From positions 248,001 to 312,000 of the forward strand of contig NZ_BAABKE010000003.1 of the NCBI RefSeq assembly GCF_039543665.1: a stretch of DNA of 64,000 nt, given 5' to 3'. Position numbers and translations under genes: made by a program. Shown piece by piece: positions 46,717 through 55,719 of this stretch (positions are counted from its first letter, which is position 1; each line of letters begins with the position of its first letter). This stretch comes from Wohlfahrtiimonas larvae (GTDB lineage Bacteria; Pseudomonadota; Gammaproteobacteria; Cardiobacteriales; Wohlfahrtiimonadaceae). A model generated the notes under the pieces. It ran no database searches. It saw nothing but the letters and a program-made list of their open reading frames with translations, and was not told the origin of the DNA.

Positions 46717-48006
46717 CTAATTGAGGTATATTTGGGCATCTGCATCCAACTTCTGCAAACGATCCCAGTCAGACTTTTGCATTAATAACTCAATAACAAA
46801 CTCACCACTTTCATTAATTGATTCATTTTTTACTGCATTTAATTCGAATAGCTTAGCACGTAATCTACCTTTTGAAGGCGGTAAAATAATATTTTTTGAA
46901 ATATGTTTATCTTTAAAATAAATTGCAATTGCATCTTTGAGTGATTGTACCCCTAAATCTTTTTCTGCAGAAATCCAAACAGATTTAGGCATTCCTTCAT
47001 CATTATAATTGACATGAGGAATAACGTCATTCAAACAATCAATCTTATTATTCACTTGAATCCTAGGAACTTTATCTGCACCGATTTCTTCTAAAACCTG
47101 TGCCACTTGTTCACTTTTAAATTCACGCTCAGAATCTGAGGCATCCACAACTTCTAGCAATAAATCAGCATCTACAGCACTTTGTAATGTTGAATGGAAA
47201 GCTGTTACAAGTTCATGAGGTAATTTAGAAATAAACCCAACAGTATCAACAATCACTGCATCACCAATATTATCTAAGAACAATGTACGATGTTTGGGAT
47301 CTAAGGTTGCAAATAATTTATCTTCAACATAAGTACCTGCATCAGTTAAGCGATTGAATAAACTAGATTTACCAGCATTAGTATAGCCGACCAAGGCAAT
47401 CACAGGCACACCCAAACGATCACGCAAAGCCTGACCTTGATGTCGTACTTGCTGTACTTTCTCTAATTTCTTTTTTAATTGTTTAATTCTTAGGCCGATC
47501 ATGCGTTTGTCCATCTCTAATTGAGATTCACCAGGACCACGCAATCCAACACTACCACCTCTTAGGCTATCTAAGTGTGTCCACATACGAACCAATCGAG
47601 AAGAAATATGGGTAAGCTGCGCTAGCTCAACTTGAAGTTTACCTTCAAAACTTTCTGCTCGTTGTGCGAATATATCTAAGATGAGAGCGGTACGATCAAC
47701 AACACGAACTTTTAGATATTTCTCTAAATTTCTATTTTGACTGGGTGAAAGCTCATGATTAATGATAACGACATTGGCACCCAATGCGGTTACTGCCTCA
47801 CGAACCTCTTCGACTTTCCCTGTACCTAAAAAATATTTTTGATTCGCAGACGCTAACTTTCCTTTAATTAAAGAGAGTTCTCTGACATCTGCAGCTTTGA
47901 CTAGCTCTTGAAACTCGCAGATCTCTTCTGCATGAGAATTTTGAGATTGTAGAGAGACCAAGATTGCTTGATCTCCCTCTGTAAATTGACCTTCGTTTTC
48001 GAACAT
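46717..48006 (-). CDS. hflX: GTPase HflX
   Basis: HflX is a ribosome-splitting GTPase acting on stalled 70S ribosomes. The 429-residue protein has the glycine-rich N-terminal domain, the segment SLRGGSVGLRGPGESQLEMD and the G domain P-loop GYTNAGKSSLFNRLT near residue 207, with DTVGFISKLPHELV as switch II. It lies between hfq and hflK as in E. coli. Confidence 0.96.
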   Translation of the reverse strand: MFENEGQFTEGDQAILVSLQSQNSHAEEICEFQELVKAADVRELSLIKGKLASANQKYFLGTGKVEEVREAVTALGANVVIINHELSPSQNRNLEKYLKVRVVDRTALILDIFAQRAESFEGKLQVELAQLTHISSRLVRMWTHLDSLRGGSVGLRGPGESQLEMDKRMIGLRIKQLKKKLEKVQQVRHQGQALRDRLGVPVIALVGYTNAGKSSLFNRLTDAGTYVEDKLFATLDPKHRTLFLDNIGDAVIVDTVGFISKLPHELVTAFHSTLQSAVDADLLLEVVDASDSEREFKSEQVAQVLEEIGADKVPRIQVNNKIDCLNDVIPHVNYNDEGMPKSVWISAEKDLGVQSLKDAIAIYFKDKHISKNIILPPSKGRLRAKLFELNAVKNESINESGEFVIELLMQKSDWDRLQKLDADAQIYLN

Positions 48007-48053
48007 TCTAAATATGATTCGTACAAAAGTTCAATTCTAACATGAAATACTGA

Positions 48054-48320
48054 TTAAATAGTAATTTCAGCTTCTGACTCTTCAGATACAGCTTCTTCAC
48101 CATCAAAGCTTACACGAATGCTGCGCGCAGGTACGATAGTAGAAATTGCATGTTTGTAGATCATTTGGCTAACATTTGAGCGCAATAAAACTACGAATTG
48201 ATCAAAAGACTCAACTTGTCCTTGTAATTTGATACCGTTAATCAAATAAATTGATACAGGAATTTTTTCCTTACGGAGCACATTTAAGAATGGATCCTGT
48301 AGAGATTGTGATTTTGCCAT
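48054..48320 (-). CDS. hfq: RNA chaperone Hfq
   Basis: Hfq promotes small-RNA pairing. The 88-residue protein starts MAKSQSLQDPFLNVLRKE and has the Sm1 region VSIYLINGIKLQGQVESFDQF and the Sm2 motif YKHAISTIVPAR. The ATG at 48320 follows GAAGGAT. The C-terminal tail is short and acidic compared with E. coli Hfq. The customary upstream gene miaA is absent. Confidence 0.97.
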   Translation of the reverse strand: MAKSQSLQDPFLNVLRKEKIPVSIYLINGIKLQGQVESFDQFVVLLRSNVSQMIYKHAISTIVPARSIRVSFDGEEAVSEESEAEITI

Positions 48321-48894
48321 TTTTATATCCTTCACTAATAATTAATTTTGTTGAGAAAATTGTTACATCTTTTATTTTTCCACTGTATTTAAGTACATCC
48401 ACTATATTTAATATACTCTAAATGATGTGGGGATCCTTAGTGATTAAAACAACTAATACTGGCAAGTTAATTAGTATTCTTTTAATCAACCTAGAATAAA
48501 ACTGTACCCTACACAGTTTTCATACTGATGATAAAAAAGTATAGAACATATCTGCGATAATTCAGTTATTATCTTCACTATTTTTATCAATCTTTGTAAT
48601 ATCTAATATTTTAAATTATATCAAATTAACATTAATTTACATATTTTAAATATTTAATTATTACAAAACATCCCAACCCAAGACGTCACTAATCTATAAA
48701 TTGGAAGATATGACATCTTAGATCCATTTTCTTATACGTCAAGTTATATTCGATTTTTGTATAAATATTTTGAAACAAAAATCTTTATTAATAAAAGATT
48801 CCATTATAAATAGAAAATAATGCCATTTCATGGAATTTACCAATTCAAAATTGATATGATTGATTCTTCTAATTGTTAACTGAGCTAGTATTAC
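48321..48894. other. 574-base AT-rich gap between hfq and radA
   Basis: No convincing protein-coding gene is seen. The gap holds an imperfect hairpin with GATTAAAA (48442-48449) paired to TTTTAATC (48480-48487) and an inner 6-bp ACTAAT/ATTAGT stem, and an 8-bp hairpin at 48498-48520 ending in TTTT. A small RNA on the plus strand, or the divergent promoters of hfq and radA, could use this space; neither is shown. Confidence 0.4.
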
Positions 48895-50274
48895 ATGAGC
48901 AAAAATAAAAAACAATTTGTCTGTCAATCATGTGGCAGTATTACCCAAAAGTGGTCAGGGCAATGCTTAGATTGCCAAGAGTGGAACAGTATTGAGGAGG
49001 TTTTAGTTGAAAAAAGCCTACCTGCCTCTTCTCGCCTATCTGGTTATGCTGGCACTGCTGGTAATAATGCCATCCAAACATTGAATAATATCAAAAAAGA
49101 AGAACACCAACGCTATGATACGGGCTTAACTGAGCTTAACCGTGTTTTAGGGGATGGATTAGTCACAGGTTCTGTAGTTTTAATTGGTGGCGATCCAGGC
49201 ATTGGTAAGTCAACCATACTATTACAAACAATGGTACATTTTAGCCAAACGTTAGATGTTCTCTATGTTACAGGTGAGGAATCACCAAGCCAAATCGCAC
49301 TGCGTGCTGAGAGATTATCTTTGCAGCAAAGCGATCTTAAAATATTATCTGAAACCTCTGTTGAAAAAATTATTGCCACAGCAGAATCTCTTTCGCCTAA
49401 AATCATGGTGATCGATTCAATACAAACAATATTTACTGAATTTCTCAATTCAGCTCCTGGCAATGTTGCTCAAGTCAGAGAAAGCGCCGCACTTTTGACC
49501 CGATATGCAAAACGCACTAATACTGCTATTTTTCTAGTTGGCCATGTGACAAAAGAAGGTGCTATTGCAGGACCTAGAGTTTTGGAACACATGGTAGATT
49601 CAGTTTTATATTTTGAAGGAGAAGTTGGCTCCCGCTTCCGAGTGATGAGAGCTTACAAAAATCGTTTTGGGCCAGTTAATGAACTTGGCATCTTCGCCAT
49701 GACAGAAAAAGGATTAAGAGAAGTGAGCAATCCTTCAGCAATCTTCCTATCACGCAATGAAGAACCGAGTGCAGGTAGTGTGATTATGGTTACCAAAGAA
49801 GGCACACGCCCGCTATTAGTGGAAATTCAAGCCTTAGTTGATCAATCTTTTGGTAATTATCCTCGCCGTGTCACGTTAGGTATTGAACAAGCAAGGTTAA
49901 CCATGCTTCTTGCGGTATTACATAGACATGCTGGCATTGCAATGAATGATCAAGATGTTTATGTGAATGCTGTAGGTGGCGTTAAAGTCACTGAAACAGC
50001 TTCGGATCTTGCTGTAATCTCAGCTGCTTACTCAAGCTTTAGAAATAAAATTCTACCCTCTGATTTAATCATTTTTGGTGAAGTGGGTTTATCAGGTGAG
50101 ATTCGCCCTATACCTAATGGTGAAGAACGCCTTAAAGAAGCTTTTAAACATGGCTTCAAACAAGCTATCATCCCCAAAGGCAATGCTCCACGACAAATAC
50201 AAGATGGTTTAAAAGTAATCGCTGTTTCTAAATTATCTGAAGTTATTGATGCACTTTCAGAAATTAGCCATTAA
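48895..50274 (+). CDS. radA: DNA repair protein RadA
   Basis: RadA (Sms) is a RecA-like helicase that drives branch migration in recombination. The 459-residue protein has the N-terminal zinc finger CQSCGSITQKWSGQCLDC, Walker A GGDPGIGKSTILLQ near residue 98, the RadA-specific KNRFG motif and a C-terminal Lon-like domain with GEVGLSGEIRPI. The start is ATG at 48895. It converges on pilY1. Confidence 0.96.
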   Translation: MSKNKKQFVCQSCGSITQKWSGQCLDCQEWNSIEEVLVEKSLPASSRLSGYAGTAGNNAIQTLNNIKKEEHQRYDTGLTELNRVLGDGLVTGSVVLIGGDPGIGKSTILLQTMVHFSQTLDVLYVTGEESPSQIALRAERLSLQQSDLKILSETSVEKIIATAESLSPKIMVIDSIQTIFTEFLNSAPGNVAQVRESAALLTRYAKRTNTAIFLVGHVTKEGAIAGPRVLEHMVDSVLYFEGEVGSRFRVMRAYKNRFGPVNELGIFAMTEKGLREVSNPSAIFLSRNEEPSAGSVIMVTKEGTRPLLVEIQALVDQSFGNYPRRVTLGIEQARLTMLLAVLHRHAGIAMNDQDVYVNAVGGVKVTETASDLAVISAAYSSFRNKILPSDLIIFGEVGLSGEIRPIPNGEERLKEAFKHGFKQAIIPKGNAPRQIQDGLKVIAVSKLSEVIDALSEISH

Positions 50275-50302
50275 TACTACCCTCTGAACTTATTGATCCA
50301 CT

Positions 50303-50337
50303 AAAAAAATAGATCATAGAAAATTCTATGATCTATT
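50303..50337 (-). terminator. Terminator for pilY1 at the radA/pilY1 junction
   Basis: A near-perfect 14-bp stem (50308-50321 with 50324-50337) sits between the convergent genes. On the minus strand it is followed by a T run (A run 50303-50309), so it most clearly ends pilY1; the plus side has only weak T content. Confidence 0.72.
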
Positions 50338-50363
50338 GATGAGTTATTATTGATAGTTATAAG

Positions 50364-53300
50364 TTAAAAATAGGCATTAATTTTCTTAAAATTAACTCGA
50401 CCTGGATGTAAAGACTCAACGTTAGGTTTTTCCTCTTCTACATTACATTCTGTATTACCAAAAATATCTCCAATACATGGCAAGCGAGGGCTATTATCTT
50501 CTGCGTAATGACTGCTATCCTCCTCACCAACAATTTGGATAATTTCCTCTTCTAAACCATTTTGAAAATCATCAAGATCAGCAATGTCATTGCCTTCTGG
50601 ACTATCGGAAATTCCGCTACCTGTCAAACCGCCTTCAGCTGTTCCTGTCGTACCTTTATTGTATATTCCTTTTGCACCAGAAGACTTACCTGTTTTGGCA
50701 TCAAATGATAACACTTTACCAAAAGCAGCATCAGCCAAACAAGGATCATAAAGATCACCAGCTATATAATCATTATCCCTTTCATGAATTCCCCATGTCA
50801 CAAACACAATACTATCGTTACTAGAATCATACTTGGCATTCTGGATTGTACGCTCACCAGATTGTGAGCCATCCGCAATTAAACGAATTGACCAACCATT
50901 AACACTAGTATTAGGGTTAACAGATTCTGGTGCTGTAATTTCTAAATCATGTTTTTCTTCAGAATAATAATTAATATTAGAGCCTTTTGCATAATTAACA
51001 CGGCCAACATTTAAATCTGAAATCGTTAATAAAGAAACAAGTGGTCGTTTTGAAGATGATAACTCTCCAACCGTTGAGGTTGCAGCAGTACTTGTACTAT
51101 TATGATCAACAATCTTATAAATACTGTGTTCGACCAATGAGTTATGCCCACGATCCAACTCATAGCTAGAGGCATTACCAGTACCAAATGCTATATCATA
51201 TAATCCTGTAGATTTTTCCTTAATGACTAAAGGCTTAACTGAAATCGCCGATTGGCCAGGATTATTAGGTACAGTAGAAGCTTTAAATAAAGCTGTCACT
51301 GTCACACTATTATCCGTTAAATCTTTACCATTAAAATTCACTCGATACAATGTACCTGAGTAATCTCCGACATAAATACGATCAAGCGCCTGCCCATTAT
51401 TTGATGCACGTACAACAATAGATGGTGTTGCTGCTCCTCCACCATTAGGGCTTAAAACAATTTCATGTAGTTTTTTGCCTGTATAAGCATCTATAAAGTA
51501 AAGCACTGATTGATCAACCCCAAAACCATTACCAAAGACAGCAACAGCTTGGCCTTTATTATCGTAAATACGGTTAAACATCTCAAAGTTAGAATAGGTA
51601 TAACCTAATTTTTCAAAACCTGCTGTTCTAAATTCTTCAGGCCCTTCATTCGTAATTTCAAATAGTGGTGTAATATTTTCTAATGATTGAGCAGATGAAC
51701 TATTAAAATTGGTAGGTGCACCAAAAATTCGATAACCAACAATACCCTTTCCACCACTTCCCATAGAAGTCAAACCGATAGTTGCATAAATATCTCCCAC
51801 CGATGGTTCATATACTTTTGCATCAATAAGTTTAGTTTTACCTTCCAATACCAAAGTTGCAGGTCGATTATCTCCCGCAATTTCATCTAATCTATGTGCT
51901 AATAGCTGAGGGAAATATGCTGTATTTCTCGCACCGGCTTCTTCATAACCCGTTAATCCGCGCTGTGCATTAACAAAACTGATAAATCCATCATTATCAG
52001 AAACGATCAAATAATTACTTGCTTGATGCCCTGCTTTATATTTTACATATTCAACTAAATCTATGGCCAATGTAGGTGCCATTTTATTTTTAGCAATATT
52101 AATATTCAGCACATCTTTATTAGCTAAAACTAGATCAGAATTTGTCACACTTCCCATTGGGCGTACACGTGCCCTTAATCCATGATCTCCCTCATAAGCT
52201 CCAGGATTCATCAACCAAGGTATATAATAATTATTGTATGGCTCACCATATTTTTTTGCTTTATAAATTTCTTCAAATTGCTTATTAACCGCAGGATTAT
52301 CTAAATATACTAATTGATTACTATCCCCTAAGAATGTTACATACCTAGCCTGTTCAGGTTTCACAGTATTATCTGTATTCCATAACTCAATCACATCAAT
52401 GACTGGTTTTTCTTCACCATCAACATTAATGTAACTAGAAATATACGGCGCCATTGCACGAATATTTCCCATCTGCTGATTAAAATTATAGGTTGTATCA
52501 TAACGAATAGCACCAACTTTAGATAAATCTACATGACCACTAGAATTGGTTGGTTTGCCCTCTAAAACACCTGAATTATTTCTATCATTTGTAGACATTG
52601 TGCTACTTGTACTTTTAATAATAGAAGAAAAGATCGTATCAAAAGCTAATAATAGATCTTCAGAATTACCATCTCCTTTTGCGAAGCCAAGATTCATCCC
52701 GTCTGTTGGCTCAGTCATATCTAAATAAACACGAGATAATGGATCTACAAATAAACTCACACTATGCGTAATGATTGGCATAGCCTTAGATAGCTCATCT
52801 TTCCAAGATTTGCCAGCATCATCTACTGTTTTCTCTTCCCATTGGCCATTTCTGTAAATTGGTTTATGCGCATCACGCAAATCAACCTGAGATGTTATAT
52901 TTCCTATGACTTTACCATTATTGAGAAGGCCATCATAACCAATATTAACACCATTAATCTTCGCATGAGTTGCTAAAGGATGAATATAATCTACTCTAAC
53001 CCCATCATTTGGATCAATTCCCCAAACTTCTGCCTTATTAGGCTCACCATCTGTCATCACAATCATATGATTTTGTTGACAACGATAACGCAAAGGCGTT
53101 TCCAATAATTTATATGAATAATATATGTTACCATTCTCATCTTCTTCGAAATATCCCCCACCTATATTCCAAACCATATCATTATTGTTCAGGCCAAATA
53201 AAGTAACAGGTTGACCTCTAAACATTTTTACAGCTTCATAAACCGCAGGATATAAGGGCGTTAAACCTGGGGAGGTCATAATTAATTTGGAAATAGGCTT

Positions 53301-53876
53301 AATAACATTTTGCTCAAATTCAGTGCTACTTAATGTACTATAGTCATCTAATGGTAAACGAATGACACTATCAAAAATACTATTATCTCCCTGATTATTT
53401 ACTTGCCACAAAACAGAGATCCCTAAATATGCTTTTTCACGATATTTATATAATAACGTGCGAACAGTATGATCTAAAGCTTCTTTACGCATGACAAAGG
53501 CACAATCCATAATTCTAGGTGGTTTCTTTTTACCATTAATTAAACCATTAATCGCCTTACTATCATCCCAAGGCACATATTTGCTATCTTGAAAAGGATC
53601 ATATTCACCTCTCGCCTTGCGCTCATCACTCCATGCCTTTCCTTGAGGTTCACACGCTGGTATCCCAAAACCAAAAGCATGTTCAGGTGCCATAACATCA
53701 ACATTCTTCATGGATGCTGAGTCATCTAAAACCATATGAATATTAGGCTTAGCCTGTGGTGTGCTAAAAATCGGTGTTGTCGATGGTTCAAACTGATTAG
53801 CATTAGATAATGCAATCGTTCCCATTGCTGAGGCTAAAAACACAAGTTTTTGGACAGATATTTTAGAATATTTCAT
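50364..53876 (-). CDS. pilY1: PilY1-type type IV pilus tip/adhesion protein
   Basis: PilY1/PilC proteins cap type IV pili and act in pilus extension and adhesion. The 1170-residue protein has a signal peptide (to about residue 26), an N-terminal von Willebrand-A-like domain with the metal motif DDSAS at 51-55, and a C-terminal PilC beta-propeller region, including a repeated YVGDYSGTLYRVNF segment near residue 840. No other pilin or pilus-assembly gene is in the window. The C terminus (KKINAYF) is short. Confidence 0.85.
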   Translation of the reverse strand: MKYSKISVQKLVFLASAMGTIALSNANQFEPSTTPIFSTPQAKPNIHMVLDDSASMKNVDVMAPEHAFGFGIPACEPQGKAWSDERKARGEYDPFQDSKYVPWDDSKAINGLINGKKKPPRIMDCAFVMRKEALDHTVRTLLYKYREKAYLGISVLWQVNNQGDNSIFDSVIRLPLDDYSTLSSTEFEQNVIKPISKLIMTSPGLTPLYPAVYEAVKMFRGQPVTLFGLNNNDMVWNIGGGYFEEDENGNIYYSYKLLETPLRYRCQQNHMIVMTDGEPNKAEVWGIDPNDGVRVDYIHPLATHAKINGVNIGYDGLLNNGKVIGNITSQVDLRDAHKPIYRNGQWEEKTVDDAGKSWKDELSKAMPIITHSVSLFVDPLSRVYLDMTEPTDGMNLGFAKGDGNSEDLLLAFDTIFSSIIKSTSSTMSTNDRNNSGVLEGKPTNSSGHVDLSKVGAIRYDTTYNFNQQMGNIRAMAPYISSYINVDGEEKPVIDVIELWNTDNTVKPEQARYVTFLGDSNQLVYLDNPAVNKQFEEIYKAKKYGEPYNNYYIPWLMNPGAYEGDHGLRARVRPMGSVTNSDLVLANKDVLNINIAKNKMAPTLAIDLVEYVKYKAGHQASNYLIVSDNDGFISFVNAQRGLTGYEEAGARNTAYFPQLLAHRLDEIAGDNRPATLVLEGKTKLIDAKVYEPSVGDIYATIGLTSMGSGGKGIVGYRIFGAPTNFNSSSAQSLENITPLFEITNEGPEEFRTAGFEKLGYTYSNFEMFNRIYDNKGQAVAVFGNGFGVDQSVLYFIDAYTGKKLHEIVLSPNGGGAATPSIVVRASNNGQALDRIYVGDYSGTLYRVNFNGKDLTDNSVTVTALFKASTVPNNPGQSAISVKPLVIKEKSTGLYDIAFGTGNASSYELDRGHNSLVEHSIYKIVDHNSTSTAATSTVGELSSSKRPLVSLLTISDLNVGRVNYAKGSNINYYSEEKHDLEITAPESVNPNTSVNGWSIRLIADGSQSGERTIQNAKYDSSNDSIVFVTWGIHERDNDYIAGDLYDPCLADAAFGKVLSFDAKTGKSSGAKGIYNKGTTGTAEGGLTGSGISDSPEGNDIADLDDFQNGLEEEIIQIVGEEDSSHYAEDNSPRLPCIGDIFGNTECNVEEEKPNVESLHPGRVNFKKINAYF

Positions 53877-54123
53877 TGTATTTACTCACACCATTATTTG
53901 ATATTTTTTATTAATCATACCGTATCTCAAACATTTAAACTTAATAATGCCAAGTACATCAGAAAAATCATGGTTAATATTTTATGTAATTACTATATAA
54001 ATCTCTATTTTTTTATTTAATCCGCATAAATCTCAAATAGTTATAACTAAACTAACAGAATATTTTTCAGATACTTAACCATAAAACACATAAAAGTGTA
54101 AGTTTTTGTTCATTTGTGAAAAT

Positions 54124-54137
54124 TTGATCTTCATCAA
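54124..54137. promoter_or_regulatory. Perfect FNR/Anr-type box
   Basis: TTGATCTTCATCAA matches the FNR consensus TTGAT-N4-ATCAA exactly. It lies about 250 bases before pilY1 and just after the mqo terminator. As it can also fold as a small hairpin next to that terminator, its role is uncertain. Confidence 0.4.
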
Positions 54138-54167
54138 AAAAATCCCACACATTAAGTGCAGGATTTT
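54136..54167 (-). terminator. Terminator after mqo
   Basis: A 7-bp outer stem (54139-54145 with 54161-54167) plus a 3-bp inner stem separated by a bulge is followed on the minus strand by seven T residues. Confidence 0.72.
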
Positions 54168-54193
54168 ATTTTCTCATTCATGGCATCTTTTAA

Positions 54194-55594
54194 TTATACT
54201 TCAACTAAAGAGCCTTCATCTGGGCGGTCAATCTCTAGAAGATCCACTTCACCACTCAATAAAACTTCGTCAAATGCGGCTTTATCAATGTTACATTTTA
54301 AGAAGTTAGCAATTAAGTACATATCTTTTTCAGCATTACCCAAACATGATGTACCACCTGGTGATGGTGTCATGTTAAATACAATACCTGTGCCAGGATT
54401 AATCTTAGCTTCACCCATGATCAATTTACGTTGATTTTTATCAATCACTTGCGGACGAATACCACCAAATCCTCTTGCAAATTTCACATCACTTAATTCT
54501 AATGCAGGAATAATTTTCTTCATCTCTTTTAAGAATAATCGTTCACGCAAATATGGAATTTCATATAAGAAATTTGTCAAAGTATAGTTGCGAATATCCT
54601 TAACTTTCATCAATTTCCATAATGCTGACATTGTGCTAGGTGCAAGACTAAATACTTTCCAGAAATCTGCAAAAGTTTTTAAATTACGGCGTTCTAATAC
54701 AGGCAATGCAATTGCTGTTGGCCCAAAACGAGTTTTACCAGGAACGGCAATGTCAGGATCACCATGAACCGCAGCAAATGGCAAATTAGGGTTTTGAACA
54801 GTATATACCTTACCGTTCAATACTTCAGGCGTGAAGTAATATGACCCCCCCATTGGTAAACATGCTAAATCTAAGCCATAACCCATTTTATGAGCAAATA
54901 ATAAAGAATGACCACATGCTGAAACCACAACATATTTCGCTTCGACAACACCAACTTTTGGATTGGCTGTGTGTACTTGAAATATATCTCCCACTTTTTT
55001 GATGTCTGTGACTTTTGTTGACATCATAATGTCACAATTTGCATCTCGATTATCAGCGGCCTTTTTAGCTTCTTTTACAAAAGATTCAGATAACGCACGG
55101 TAATTACATGCAACATATTCATCCAAGGCTCCCAAAGCAAAGATTTCTTCATCTTCTGGTCGTCCTTCTACTATTTTTGGCTCAATCGCACGAATACCTT
55201 CACGGTCCAATGCTTTTAAATTTGGGAAAAGGGGTTTGAATTCTTCAAAACGCTTTCTTAAGCCATCACACTCTTCCTTACCCACACCTAAAACCATTTT
55301 TGGGTATTTGGCAACAATGCCATTACGATCTTCCTCTGCCAACTTAGTCACATAGTTAACAATCATGTTACCTGTACGCTTAGTTGCTTTAGCTTTTTCG
55401 TAAGTGTAATTTGTTTCAATGTCACCTTTATGAATCGTTTGGCTATTATTGAAACTTTGTGAGTTAACTGAAGCAATTGCATCATACTGCTCCATCAAAC
55501 CTATCGATTTTAGGTCTGTAAAACGACACAACTGATATAAAAGTGACGTACCAGAAACGCCACCACCTATGATTAATACATCAAATTTTTTCAT
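54194..55594 (-). CDS. mqo: Malate:quinone oxidoreductase, epsilonproteobacterial type
   Basis: This 466-residue FAD enzyme oxidises malate to oxaloacetate and reduces membrane quinone. The N-terminal FAD loop is FDVLIIGGGVSGTSLLYQL, and the segment with NSQSFNNSQTIHKGDIETNY is very close to Helicobacter-type MQO and unlike the 540-residue E. coli enzyme. The C-terminal FNMTPSPGGTSCLGNA is present. The ATG at 55594 begins the FAD motif; a longer frame starts at 55645 but adds no recognisable sequence. No membrane helix is evident, as expected for a peripheral protein. Confidence 0.87.
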   Translation of the reverse strand: MKKFDVLIIGGGVSGTSLLYQLCRFTDLKSIGLMEQYDAIASVNSQSFNNSQTIHKGDIETNYTYEKAKATKRTGNMIVNYVTKLAEEDRNGIVAKYPKMVLGVGKEECDGLRKRFEEFKPLFPNLKALDREGIRAIEPKIVEGRPEDEEIFALGALDEYVACNYRALSESFVKEAKKAADNRDANCDIMMSTKVTDIKKVGDIFQVHTANPKVGVVEAKYVVVSACGHSLLFAHKMGYGLDLACLPMGGSYYFTPEVLNGKVYTVQNPNLPFAAVHGDPDIAVPGKTRFGPTAIALPVLERRNLKTFADFWKVFSLAPSTMSALWKLMKVKDIRNYTLTNFLYEIPYLRERLFLKEMKKIIPALELSDVKFARGFGGIRPQVIDKNQRKLIMGEAKINPGTGIVFNMTPSPGGTSCLGNAEKDMYLIANFLKCNIDKAAFDEVLLSGEVDLLEIDRPDEGSLVEV

Positions 55595-55719
55595 ATCCCC
55601 ATTCCATTCAGAGTTGACTCGACAACCTTTCATATAATACTGCAACCATATTTTTTCTCAAAAGAAATTTAATAATCATGACGAATGAAAAGTTGTCAAT
55701 AAGTAGTCAATTATTCTGT

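Larger units (their letters stand above)
53877..54193. other. Region between mqo and pilY1
   Basis: This 317-base stretch has no gene. It holds the mqo terminator (54136-54167), a perfect FNR-type box (54124-54137) and an AT-rich stretch that is likely to contain the pilY1 promoter. No clear -24/-12 (sigma-54) promoter was found by eye. Confidence 0.55.

Noticed and set aside
48336..48894. 62-codon frame at 48739-48927 in the hfq-radA gap
   Set aside because: It overlaps the radA start on the opposite strand and has no recognisable features.
55595..55645. Longer mqo start
   Set aside because: The FAD-binding motif begins at the ATG at 55594 and the family starts there.
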